Part shown: one piece after another, positions 1 to 7,400 of the stretch
How positions within the stretch are numbered: position 1 is the first letter of the stretch
How the letters are laid out: every line of letters starts with the position of its first letter
Origin: Paracoccaceae bacterium
GTDB lineage: Bacteria; Pseudomonadota; Alphaproteobacteria; Rhodobacterales; Rhodobacteraceae
Direction: 5' to 3'
Length of the DNA: 17,308 nucleotides
NCBI GenBank assembly: GCA_023254015.1
Contig: JALQYS010000230.1
Location: forward strand, 1 to 17,308
Notes under the pieces: generated by a model
Seen by the model: only the letters and a program-made list of their open reading frames with translations
Database searches by the model: none
Told to the model about the DNA's origin: nothing
Position numbers and translations under genes: made by a program

Positions 1-2
1 CC

Positions 3-185
3 TTGGGCGAAAACGCCAAGGCCGCGGCAGCGGCGGCGGGCAAGGAGGCCGAGATCGTCAAGGTCACCGATTTTGCCGAGATCGCCGCCTATGGCGTGAT
101 GTCGACACCGGGTCTGGTGGTGGATGAAAGGGTCGTCTCGACCGGCAAGGTGCTGAGCGTGGAAGAAATCGGAAAGCTGATCTGA
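3..185 (+). CDS. Thioredoxin-fold (redox-active disulfide 2 type) protein, C-terminal part
   Basis: The reading frame enters from the left edge, so only about the last 60 residues are visible; the true start and any CxxC active site lie outside the window. The visible part has the end of a small thioredoxin/glutaredoxin fold: a strand-helix run (EIVKVTDFAEIAAYGVMS), then the cis-proline-like S-T-P-G-L-V-V-D segment, then a final strand and helix ending VEEIGKLI. This matches the small TM0996/MTH895-type thioredoxin-like proteins, which are about 80 residues long and often sit beside permeases or ArsR regulators. Its stop codon overlaps the start of the OsmC-family gene (TGATG), so the two are translationally coupled. 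The fold is fairly clear from the visible part; the redox partner is unknown. Confidence 0.78.
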   Translation: MGENAKAAAAAAGKEAEIVKVTDFAEIAAYGVMSTPGLVVDERVVSTGKVLSVEEIGKLI

Positions 186-586
186 TGGAATACCGCGTCC
201 ACGCCCACCGCATCGATGCGCATGGCAGCCTTGCCGTGGCGAAAGAGGCGCAAGTCACGCTCGACACCGATCTGGCCGGGCGGCGCGATGCGATGAACCC
301 GGTGGAATTGCTGCTGTCGGCACTGGCCGCCTGCATGCTGAAGGGGATCGAGCGGGTGACGCCGATGCTGCATTTCCAGATCGACGGGGCCGAGGTGAGG
401 CTGGAAGCCCTGCGACAGGACGCGCCGCCGAAGCTGACCCGGATCCGCTACGAGATCATCGTGGACAGTGCCGAGACGGACCAGCGCCTTGACCTGCTGC
501 ACCGCAACGTCCTGAAATATGGCACGATTTCCAACACCCTGTCGGCTGCCGTGCCGCTGGAAGGGCAGATGCGCCGATCGCGTTGA
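185..586 (+). CDS. OsmC-family protein
   Basis: A 133-residue protein, the usual OsmC length. The core helix segment NPVELLLSALAACM (residues 38-51) carries the conserved first cysteine (C50), and the C-terminal block contains GTISNTLS. In peroxidase-type OsmC/Ohr proteins a second reactive cysteine precedes the SN motif (C-P-x-S-N). Here that position reads K-Y-G-T-I-S-N and C50 is the only cysteine in the protein, so classical dithiol hydroperoxide reduction is unlikely. The start overlaps the stop of the thioredoxin-like gene, which suggests that the two act together in thiol or sulfur-related chemistry (inference). The family call is firm; the reaction is not known. Confidence 0.87.
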   Translation: MEYRVHAHRIDAHGSLAVAKEAQVTLDTDLAGRRDAMNPVELLLSALAACMLKGIERVTPMLHFQIDGAEVRLEALRQDAPPKLTRIRYEIIVDSAETDQRLDLLHRNVLKYGTISNTLSAAVPLEGQMRRSR

Positions 587-1030
587 CATAGTGCCCGGGG
601 GTGCGGGGCGATCGCGGGCCGCAGGGACCGTCTGTCCAGCGGTCCGGTCCGACTTCATCGCCGATGCGGACGGCGAGGGCCTGGGCAGCCATCCCCAAGG
701 CAGATCTTTGCAAGGGCGCCATCGAGGTCACGATAGGCTCGTCGAACGCCCCCCCTCGGCAGGATGGGCGGTCATCCGGGCTTCGGTGAAATTCGCACGG
801 CAAGCCACGACGGCACGACATGGGCGGGATGACCGCGGCGTCTTGGCTCTGGGCCTTCGCCACAGGATCGGCGACGCGGACGTCTTGGCTTCTGGTGCAA
901 TGTGGCTTCGACCAACCGCCTTCCGCGGTTTTCCGGGCGCAGCCTTCCATTCGTCCCAGATCTGGCGGCGTGACGCGTCGAGCGAGTTGACCCGCCACCG
1001 ATGACCCGATCCAGGCTCGTATCACCGCGC
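587..1030. other. Intergenic stretch with no recognisable gene
   Basis: About 440 bases between the OsmC-family stop and the promoter of the ABC operon. Open frames exist on both strands, as expected at this GC content, but their translations are rich in Arg, Pro, Cys and Ser, show no family motif, and none has a convincing ribosome binding site. I see no tRNA, no clear rho-independent terminator and no intact repeat. It could hold the 5' part of a longer leader, an unrecognised small RNA or decayed coding sequence. Confidence 0.5.
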
Positions 1031-1059
1031 TTGACTTTCGTTTTGATCTGACCTGATAT
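1031..1059 (+). promoter_or_regulatory. Putative sigma70-like promoter of the ABC/tetronate operon
   Basis: TTGACT at 1031-1036 (five of six matches to the -35 consensus) is followed, after a 17-base spacer, by TGATAT at 1054-1059 as a weak -10. Transcription would start near 1066, inside the operator repeats. It precedes the first gene of the operon (start 1125) with correct orientation and distance. The overlap with the operators supports repression by steric block. The -10 match is poor, so the exact start is uncertain. Confidence 0.55.
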
Positions 1060-1086
1060 GCAAACGTTCTCAGCAAACGTTTGCAT
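1059..1086. promoter_or_regulatory. Tandem LacI/GalR-family operators
   Basis: The 9-base word GCAAACGTT occurs at 1060-1068 and again at 1073-1081, a 13-bp period. The second copy is part of the perfect 12-bp palindrome GCAAACGTTTGC (1073-1084). The first sits in an imperfect palindrome, TGCAAACGTTCTCA (1059-1072). A central CG flanked by A/T-rich half-sites is the hallmark of LacI/GalR operators; the core is the same as that of the known PurR box. The sites cover the end of the predicted -10 and the expected transcription start. The likely ligand protein is the LacI-family regulator encoded at 7401-8441 within the downstream operon. I found no further copy of this palindrome in the window. 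Confidence 0.78.
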
Positions 1087-1124
1087 CGACGGTGTCAGCG
1101 AATCTGGGAACAGGGAGGATACCG

Positions 1125-2699
1125 ATGGAACACGCGACCGGACGGGCGGGTGGCACTTTGCCGCCCCCAGGAACCTATGCGCTTTTTGCAGAGAGGCTGC
1201 GGAAAGCCTATGGCGCGACCGTTGCTTTGGAACATGCGGACATCTCGCTTGCGGCGGGAGAGGTCCATGCGCTTCTGGGCGAAAACGGCGCGGGAAAATC
1301 CACGCTCGTGCGGCTTTTGACGGGCGCGGTGCGTCCCGACAATGGCACCATGCGGATTGACGCGCAGGACTACGCACCGGAGTCGATCCTTGCCGCGCGG
1401 GCGCTGGGCGTTGCGACCGCGTTTCAGGAACTGAGCCTCGTGCGTAACCTGACCGTTGCCCAGAACCTGCATCTTCCGCGTCAGCCCAAGGGCGCGCTGG
1501 GACTGAATGCCCGGCGCATCGGGGAAGAGCGCGCGGCCGAGATCCTGGCCCGCTACGACATGCAGCGCATCGACCCGCGCAGCCTGGTTGGGGACCTTCC
1601 CCTAGCGGAGCGCCAGCGCATCGAGATCCTGCGGGCGATGGAAGATGCCTCCAAGGTTCTGATCCTCGATGAACCGACGGCCTCTCTGGCCGAGACCGAT
1701 TGGCTGTTCGACCTGATACGCAAGAGCACGGCGCGCGGTCTGGCGGTGCTCTACATTTCGCATCGACTTCCTGAAGTGCGCGAACTGGCGACCCGCGCCA
1801 CGGTGCTGCGCAACGGACGGTCCATCGCAACCGTCGATCTGGCCGAAGCCAATGATGACGACATCTTCGAGATGATGGTCGGCCACAAGGTCAGCCATGG
1901 TCGGGCAATGCGCCGAGTGGTCCATGCGGACAAGCCGCGGCTTGCAGTTGACACTCTGACGGGCAAGGGGGTGAACGGCGTTTCGTTCAGCCTGGCCGAG
2001 GGGGAAGTGGTCGGCGTGGCCGCGCTAGAGGGGCAGGGTCAGCGCAACCTTTTCCGCATCCTTGCCGGCTTGGAGCCGTCGCTGGGCGGCCAGGTTTCCA
2101 TTGATGGCCGGCCCGTCACGCTTCACAGCCCGCGCCAGGCCCTGTCCACCGGCAGCGGGATCGCCTTCCTTCCCGAAGAGCGAAAGACCGAAGGTATCCT
2201 GGCGGGCCTTTCCACGGCGTCGAACGTCGTTCTTCCTGTCCTCGGGCGCATTTCGCGGGCGATGATGATTGGTCCGAGAACCGAGAACCGTCACGCCCAG
2301 GATACGGCCGCGCGCGTGGACCTGAGCCCGAGGTATCTTGGCTTTGCCATCGGCGATCTCTCTGGCGGAAACCAGCAAAAGGCTTTGATCGCCAGAACCA
2401 TGGCGACCGGGGCGCGCACGCTTCTGCTTTACGATCCGACCCGGGGGGTGGACGTGGGCACCAAGCAGGCGATCTATGACGCGATCCGCGCCTTTGCCGA
2501 CGACGGCGGCTCGGTCCTGTTCTATTCCTCGGAACTTCCCGAGATCGTCCAACTCGCCGACAGGGCTCTGGTCTTTTACGGCGGCCGCCTGAATGGCGAA
2601 TTCCGCGATGCGTCGATCACGGAACAGCGGCTTCTGGCCGCAATGCTGGGTCGGGTCGGGACCGACTTGCCTTCTAGAGACGGAGAGGTTGCGGCATGA
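1125..2699 (+). CDS. Sugar ABC transporter ATP-binding protein (RbsA/XylG type)
   Basis: A 524-residue tandem ATPase that energises sugar import at the inner face of the membrane. The first domain has Walker A GENGAGKST (52-60), Q-loop Q101, a degenerate signature LPLAERQ (158-164), Walker B LILDEPT (179-185) and H-loop H213. The second domain has a degenerate P-loop (about 295-308, with no GKS), as usual for this family, the full signature LSGGNQQ (412-418), and Walker B LLLYDPTRG (433-441), where the usual D-E pair reads Y-D. ATG 1125 is preferred over an upstream GTG at 1092 because AGGGAGG lies at 1112-1118. The gene is the first in the operon and its stop overlaps the permease start (ATGA). 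The exact sugar is unknown. Confidence 0.95.
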   Translation: MEHATGRAGGTLPPPGTYALFAERLRKAYGATVALEHADISLAAGEVHALLGENGAGKSTLVRLLTGAVRPDNGTMRIDAQDYAPESILAARALGVATAFQELSLVRNLTVAQNLHLPRQPKGALGLNARRIGEERAAEILARYDMQRIDPRSLVGDLPLAERQRIEILRAMEDASKVLILDEPTASLAETDWLFDLIRKSTARGLAVLYISHRLPEVRELATRATVLRNGRSIATVDLAEANDDDIFEMMVGHKVSHGRAMRRVVHADKPRLAVDTLTGKGVNGVSFSLAEGEVVGVAALEGQGQRNLFRILAGLEPSLGGQVSIDGRPVTLHSPRQALSTGSGIAFLPEERKTEGILAGLSTASNVVLPVLGRISRAMMIGPRTENRHAQDTAARVDLSPRYLGFAIGDLSGGNQQKALIARTMATGARTLLLYDPTRGVDVGTKQAIYDAIRAFADDGGSVLFYSSELPEIVQLADRALVFYGGRLNGEFRDASITEQRLLAAMLGRVGTDLPSRDGEVAA

Positions 2700-3688
2700 A
2701 TTCCGTCACCGAAACCGATGGCGCGCGGCGCAAGCGTTCGCCTCTGACAGGGTTTCTGACAGAAGGCGCGGTGTTGATCGTGCTGATCTACCTGATCCTT
2801 TACGCGATCAACGTCTGGCAGCAGCCGCGCGCTTGGTCGTTCGGTGCCTTCGCCAATCTGGTAAACAATGCCGTTCCCCTTGCGCTGGCCGCAGCCGGTC
2901 AGACGCTGGTGATCCTGTCGCGCGGCTTCGACCTGTCGCTGGCAGGCGTGGTTTCGCTTACCAATGTGGTGATGGCCGCCTATCCCCTGCAAGGTCCGGG
3001 CGGCGCCCTGGTGTCTCTCTTGATCTGTCTGGGGATCGGTGCGGTTGTCGGCGTGGTCAACGGATGGCTGGTCGCGGTGCTGCGGCTTCAGGCCATCGCG
3101 GCAACACTTGCGACAATGATCATCTGCCAAGGCATTGCGCTGGTGATCCTTGATGCGCCCGGGGGAATGGTGGCCGACTGGGTCAGCTATGAGCTGACGG
3201 ATCGGCTCTGGGGCGTGGTCCCGGTGTCCGGCCTGATCACGCTTGCGGTGATCGCGATCTGGATGGTGCTGCGGCGCACGGACTGGGGCGTGGCGCTTTA
3301 CGCGATTGGCGCGGACGAGCAGGCGGCGCGTCTGTCGGGCGTTCCGGTGGCGCGCGTCCGGTTCCTGGCCTTTGTCGGGGCGGGAATGGTCTATGGGTTG
3401 GCCGGCTACATGCTTTCGGCACAGACGGCGACGGGCAACCCGAATGCGGGTGCGCCGCTCTTGATGCTGGCCTTCGCGGCCGTGGCGCTGGGCGGAACAT
3501 CCTTCTCTGGCGGCAAGGGCGGAGTTTTCGCGTCCATCATCGGTGCGGCGACCTTGATGCTGCTTCAGAAGGTGCTGTTCTCCAGCGGGGTCGCCTCTTT
3601 CTACACCGGCATCTTCCAGGGCGTCGTCCTGATCCTTGCCATCGTCTTCAGCGGTCTGCTGGCCAGCATCGGTCGCAGGGGGGCCTGA
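2696..3688 (+). CDS. Sugar ABC transporter permease 1 (RbsC type)
   Basis: A 330-residue inner-membrane protein of the BPD_transp_2/RbsC family with multiple hydrophobic segments (for example about 23-40, 103-128, 137-152, 177-192, 225-241 and 305-323). Family landmarks are GFDLSLAG (77-84), the cytoplasmic coupling stretch YAIGADEQAARLSGVP (202-217), which contacts the ATPase, and GGTSFSGGKGG (266-276). The start overlaps the ATPase stop by ATGA, with GGAGAGG at 2682-2688 as ribosome binding site. The following gene is a second, clearly different permease, so the channel is probably a heterodimer, as in several pentose and polyol importers of this class. Confidence 0.95.
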   Translation: MNSVTETDGARRKRSPLTGFLTEGAVLIVLIYLILYAINVWQQPRAWSFGAFANLVNNAVPLALAAAGQTLVILSRGFDLSLAGVVSLTNVVMAAYPLQGPGGALVSLLICLGIGAVVGVVNGWLVAVLRLQAIAATLATMIICQGIALVILDAPGGMVADWVSYELTDRLWGVVPVSGLITLAVIAIWMVLRRTDWGVALYAIGADEQAARLSGVPVARVRFLAFVGAGMVYGLAGYMLSAQTATGNPNAGAPLLMLAFAAVALGGTSFSGGKGGVFASIIGAATLMLLQKVLFSSGVASFYTGIFQGVVLILAIVFSGLLASIGRRGA

Positions 3689-3689
3689 C

Positions 3690-4718
3690 ATGTCTGACAA
3701 GGCTGAACACTCCTCTTCCACTAGCTTTGCCGCGGCGCCGGACCAGCGCACGAGCGCCAAAGTCGGGCGAGAGACCATCTCGACGATCCTGGTCTTTGCG
3801 ATCTGCATCCTGCTGCTGGCCGGCTCGCGCCTGATCAGCCCGAACCTGGGGTCCTGGAGCCAGGTCCAGACGGTGATGGTTCTTGCCTCGTTCCTGGTGG
3901 TGCTGTCCTTTGGCCAGGGCCTGGTGATCCTGACCGGAGGCCTGGACCTGTCGATACCGTCCCTGATCACGCTGGGCGGGGTTCTGGCAACTGGCATGGT
4001 TGGCGCGGGCAACCCGGGGGCCTGGTATCTGTTGCCGCTGGTCATGGCGATCTGCTGCGCCGTCGGGCTTGCCACCGCCATCGGGGTGGTCTGGCTAAAG
4101 GTGCCGCCCTTCATCATGACGATGGCGACCTCGATCATCGTGGCGTCCGTTGCCTTGGGATTTACAAAAGGCACTCCAAGGGGCGCTTCCCCCGAGGCCA
4201 TGACCTGGCTCATGAAATCGCATCTTTCCGGGATCCCGCTGCCGGTGCTGTTTCTGGTCCTGTTCGTGATCCTGGGTTGGCTGGTGCAGTCGCGAAGCAC
4301 CTTGGGCCGCTATCTTTACGCCATCGGCACGAACCCAGAGGCGGCACGGATCGCTGGCATCCCGATGCTGACCGCGCAGATCGCCCCTTACGTGATCAGT
4401 GCAGGGTGCGCCGGGTTTGTCGGGATGATGCTGGCCGGCTACTCCAACGGCGCGACGTTGAGGATGGGCGACAATTACATGCTGCCCTCGATCGCGGCCG
4501 TGGTGATCGGCGGATCGTCCATCCTGGGTGGGTCGGGGTCGTTTCTCGGCACGGTCGGCGGGGCAATCCTGCTGACGACGCTCGGCACGATCATCTCGGC
4601 CATCGGACTTCAATTCGGCCTGCGAACCATCATCGAAGGAACGATCATTCTCGTCGCTCTGCTTCTGCTGCGCGACGAGATTTTCGAGAGGATCCGCGCT
4701 GCGGCCCGCAAGGGCTGA
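3690..4718 (+). CDS. Sugar ABC transporter permease 2 (RbsC type)
   Basis: A 342-residue membrane permease of the same family as its neighbour but with little identity outside the motifs. It shows GGLDLSIP (83-90), the coupling segment YAIGTNPEAARIAGIP (210-225) and GGSSILGGSGS (274-284), and long hydrophobic helices (about 31-48, 62-82, 112-135, 185-200, 233-250, 290-306 and 313-327). A polar N-terminal tail of about 28 residues precedes the first helix. ATG 3690 lies one base after the stop of permease 1, with a G-rich Shine-Dalgarno-like run at 3677-3684. An in-frame upstream ATG at 3636 lies inside permease 1 and gives an unrelated leader, so I reject it. Confidence 0.94.
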   Translation: MSDKAEHSSSTSFAAAPDQRTSAKVGRETISTILVFAICILLLAGSRLISPNLGSWSQVQTVMVLASFLVVLSFGQGLVILTGGLDLSIPSLITLGGVLATGMVGAGNPGAWYLLPLVMAICCAVGLATAIGVVWLKVPPFIMTMATSIIVASVALGFTKGTPRGASPEAMTWLMKSHLSGIPLPVLFLVLFVILGWLVQSRSTLGRYLYAIGTNPEAARIAGIPMLTAQIAPYVISAGCAGFVGMMLAGYSNGATLRMGDNYMLPSIAAVVIGGSSILGGSGSFLGTVGGAILLTTLGTIISAIGLQFGLRTIIEGTIILVALLLLRDEIFERIRAAARKG

Positions 4719-4778
4719 CGCTTGGGGAGGTTCCGTGACTGGGACCGAAAACTTGCCAACAAATCAGGAGGAGAAACC

Positions 4779-5993
4779 ATGAAGGCCAGACACAACAAAC
4801 TTTCGCTCTCGCTGCTGGCGCTTGCCACGGCCGGAGTGCTTGTCGCGGGCCCCGCCGCGGCGCAGGACAAGAAGTTCAAGGTCTATCTGTCGCTCAGCTA
4901 TTCGGGCAACGCGTGGCAGTCGGAAGCGGCCAATATCGTCAAGGCGCTGGCTGCGACCCCGCCCTATAACGAGCAGGTCGAACTGATCGAGGTGATTTCA
5001 GGCACCGATCCCCAGGCGCAGATCTCGGCCTACGAAAGCATGATCGACGACGGTGCCGATGCCATCGTCAGCTTCCCGATCTCTTCCACCGCTCTGAACC
5101 GCACCATCAAGCGCGGCTGTGACGAGGGTGTCCTGTTCTTCATGTATGACGCGACGGTGACCGAAAGCTGCGCCTACAACGTCAGCTATCTGTCGTCCGG
5201 CTTTGGTGAAAACACCGCGCAGGCGCTTGTCAACGAATTGGGCGGCAAGGGAAAGATCTTCCTGTCGCGCGGCGTGCCGGGCAACTCGGTTGACAAGCGG
5301 CACACCGACGGCGCGATGAGCGTGTTCAGCAAGTATCCGGGCATCGAAGTGGTGGCCGAATACTATTCCTTCTGGGATGACCGCACCACGCAGCAGGAAA
5401 CCGCCAAGGCGTTGGCCGCGCATCCGGATGTCGATGGCATCTGGGCCCAGGCCGGCGAATACGGCGCGATTCAGGCGATGCTGGACGCAGGTGACCGCCT
5501 TGTTCCGATGACCGGTGAAAACTCGGCCGGGTTCCGGCTTGCCCTTGCCGACCCTGACATGCAGGCCAAGGGGCTTCGCGGCGTCTCGGCCGGTTCGCCG
5601 CCCGCGCAGGCGGGATATGCGTTCAAGCTGGCGATGGAAATTCTGACCGGCCAGCGCGAACTGGAACCGATGAACATCGAATATCCGTTGCCGTGGGTTC
5701 CTGCCGCCGATGTGAAGGTCTGTGAAGGGGACAGCTACGAAAACGGGTGCAACGTGTTCCCGCCTGAAAAAGTGCCGTCCTCCTTCGTGTCCGAGGTGCT
5801 CAACCCCGTGCTTCTTCCCGAGGTCAACGTGGAATCGGCATTGAACGGCACGCCGGTGCCGGGCGCGACGATCCAGCCGCTGCCCGCCGAGGTTCCGCAA
5901 GCCAACAACGAGCCGGGCATCAACTGCCAGGACTGCGAGGCGCCGGCGGATCTTTACAAACTGACCAAGGTCGAACCGACCGTCCAGCCCTGA
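4779..5993 (+). CDS. Periplasmic sugar-binding protein of the ABC importer
   Basis: A 404-residue solute-binding protein (Peripla_BP_4/RbsB type) that captures the substrate in the periplasm. Residues 1-28 form a signal peptide (basic MKARHNK, hydrophobic core, G-P-A-A-A then Q29), with cleavage expected after A28. The mature N-terminus KFKVYLSLSYSGNAWQ is the first strand of the sugar-binding lobe, and GTDPQAQISAYESMIDDGAD (75-94) follows. The start at 4779 is set by AGGAGGAG at 4766-4773. At about 376 mature residues it is roughly 100 longer than RbsB. The extra C-terminal part (about 310-404) has paired cysteines C315/C324 and a C383-x-x-C386 motif. It lies 60 bases after permease 2 and is followed by two strong hairpins. 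The ligand cannot be told from sequence. Confidence 0.93.
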   Translation: MKARHNKLSLSLLALATAGVLVAGPAAAQDKKFKVYLSLSYSGNAWQSEAANIVKALAATPPYNEQVELIEVISGTDPQAQISAYESMIDDGADAIVSFPISSTALNRTIKRGCDEGVLFFMYDATVTESCAYNVSYLSSGFGENTAQALVNELGGKGKIFLSRGVPGNSVDKRHTDGAMSVFSKYPGIEVVAEYYSFWDDRTTQQETAKALAAHPDVDGIWAQAGEYGAIQAMLDAGDRLVPMTGENSAGFRLALADPDMQAKGLRGVSAGSPPAQAGYAFKLAMEILTGQRELEPMNIEYPLPWVPAADVKVCEGDSYENGCNVFPPEKVPSSFVSEVLNPVLLPEVNVESALNGTPVPGATIQPLPAEVPQANNEPGINCQDCEAPADLYKLTKVEPTVQP

Positions 5994-5999
5994 TCCTGT

Positions 6000-6055
6000 C
6001 CGCCGGGTCTTCCCGGCGGCAATCCCGTGCGCCGGTATGCTCCCGGCCGGCGCAC
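6000..6055 (+). terminator. Two tandem intercistronic hairpins after the binding-protein gene
   Basis: The first hairpin is an 8-bp perfect stem, CCGCCGGG (6000-6007) with CCCGGCGG (6012-6019), closing a 4-base loop. The second is a 9-bp perfect stem, GTGCGCCGG (6027-6035) with CCGGCGCAC (6047-6055), around an 11-base loop. Neither is followed by a run of T, so full rho-independent termination is doubtful. More likely they protect the 3' end of the binding-protein message or partly attenuate read-through, which would give the usual excess of binding protein over downstream enzymes (inference). Confidence 0.6.
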
Positions 6056-6097
6056 GCACTTCATCTGACTGGCCACCACAGGATACCGGAAAATATC

Positions 6098-7384
6098 ATG
6101 AGATATCTCAAGAAGGGACAGACGGCCGAAGCCATCTCGGCCAATGATGCTGTCGTCAAGGAAACCGTAGAGAAGATTCTTGCCGATATCGGCGCGCGCG
6201 GTGATGCCGCTGTGCGCGATCTGGCGCAGAAGTTCGACGGATATGCCCCCGAAAGCTTTCGGCTTTCGGATGCCGAGATCCAGAATGCGATTTCCGAGGT
6301 ATCGCCTCGGGACCTGGAAGACATCCATTTTGCCCAGAGGCAGGTGCGCAATTTCGCCAAGGCGCAGCTCGGCTGCCTGAAGGAGCTAGAGGTCGAAACG
6401 CTGCCCGGCGTATTTCTTGGCCATCGCAACGTCCCGGTGGAAGCCGTGGGATGCTATGTGCCTGGCGGCAAGTATCCGATGGTCGCCTCGGCCCACATGA
6501 GCGTGCTGACCGCAAAGGTCGCCGGGGTGAAGCGGGTGATCGCCTGCGCGCCGCCGTTCCATGGCAAGCCGCATCCCGCGATCGTCGCGGCGATGCATTT
6601 TGCGGGGGCGGATGAAATCTATTGCCTCGGTGGCGTCCAGGCCATCGGCGCCATGGCCCTTGGGACCGAGACGATAGCCCCTGTCGACATGCTGGTTGGT
6701 CCCGGCAATGCTTACGTGGCAGAAGCCAAGCGCCAGCTTTACGGTCGCGTGGGCATTGACCTTTTCGCCGGCCCGACCGAAACGCTTGTCATTGCCGATG
6801 ACAGTGTCGATGGCGAAATCTGCGCTACCGACCTTCTGGGGCAGGCAGAGCACGGGCCGACCAGCCCGGCGGCACTGATCACCAATTCGGAAAAACTGGC
6901 CCGCGACACGCTCGCCGAGATAGAGCGCCAGCTTCAGGTTCTGCCCACCGCCGATATCGCGCGGACATCCTGGGATGCCTATGGTCAGATCATTCTGTGC
7001 GACAGCGAGGAAGAAATGCTCACGGCCGCCGATGAGCTGGCCTATGAACACGTGCAGGTCATGACCCGCGATCCGGACTATTTCCTGCGCAACATGCAGA
7101 ATTTCGGTGCGCTGTTCCTGGGGCCACGAACCAACGTCGCCTATGGGGACAAGGTGATCGGCACGAACCACACGCTGCCCACGAAGAAGGCCGCCCGGTA
7201 TACTGGCGGGCTTTGGGTCGGCAAGTTCATCAAGACCTGCACCTATCAGCGTGTCACCACCGATGCTGCCTCGGCCATGATTGGTGAATACTGTTCTCGT
7301 CTGTGCATGCTCGAAGGCTTTGCCGGTCATGCGGAACAGGCGAATATCAGGGTTCGCCGCTATGGCGGGGTGAACGCGGCCTGA
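6098..7384 (+). CDS. Histidinol-dehydrogenase-family enzyme, HpsN (sulfopropanediol dehydrogenase)-like
   Basis: A 428-residue zinc- and NAD-dependent dehydrogenase of the HisD family, which oxidises a primary alcohol to a carboxylate in two steps. Counterparts of the HisD metal and catalytic residues are visible: Q249 and H252 (in GQAEH), D351, H411, and the acid/base pair E317-H318 (YEHVQVM). The block TNHTLPTKKAARYTGG followed by LWVGKF resembles what I recall of HpsN-type sequences more than true HisD, which typically has a P-N-H-V-L-P-T context. No other histidine-biosynthesis gene is nearby. HpsN converts 2,3-dihydroxypropane-sulfonate to sulfolactate. Here the neighbours are tetronate-pathway genes, so a hydroxylated carboxylic substrate or C4 polyol may be used instead (inference). 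ATG 6098 has only weak GGA-type ribosome binding sites. Confidence 0.88.
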   Translation: MRYLKKGQTAEAISANDAVVKETVEKILADIGARGDAAVRDLAQKFDGYAPESFRLSDAEIQNAISEVSPRDLEDIHFAQRQVRNFAKAQLGCLKELEVETLPGVFLGHRNVPVEAVGCYVPGGKYPMVASAHMSVLTAKVAGVKRVIACAPPFHGKPHPAIVAAMHFAGADEIYCLGGVQAIGAMALGTETIAPVDMLVGPGNAYVAEAKRQLYGRVGIDLFAGPTETLVIADDSVDGEICATDLLGQAEHGPTSPAALITNSEKLARDTLAEIERQLQVLPTADIARTSWDAYGQIILCDSEEEMLTAADELAYEHVQVMTRDPDYFLRNMQNFGALFLGPRTNVAYGDKVIGTNHTLPTKKAARYTGGLWVGKFIKTCTYQRVTTDAASAMIGEYCSRLCMLEGFAGHAEQANIRVRRYGGVNAA

Positions 7385-7400
7385 TAACGGGAGCCATGTG

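Noticed and set aside
519..1004. Plus-strand open frame, and overlapping minus-strand frame 456-1076, around the gap before the operon
   Set aside because: Neither translation shows a recognisable domain or a good start signal, and both overlap the OsmC-family gene or the operator region.
1073..1084. Control by a purine repressor, because the palindrome equals the PurR core
   Set aside because: The core is shared by many LacI/GalR members, the genes are not related to purines, and a LacI-family regulator is encoded in the same operon.
2576..4300. Long minus-strand open frame (574 codons) opposite the two permease genes
   Set aside because: It is the low-complexity shadow of membrane-protein coding sequence on the other strand; no motif or ribosome binding site.
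4998..6059. Minus-strand open frame opposite the binding-protein gene
   Set aside because: It is antisense to a gene with a signal peptide and a clear family match; the composition is that of a shadow frame.
6098..7384. Annotation as biosynthetic histidinol dehydrogenase (hisD)
   Set aside because: The sequence resembles the HpsN branch more than HisD, and no other his gene is in the neighbourhood; the setting is catabolic.
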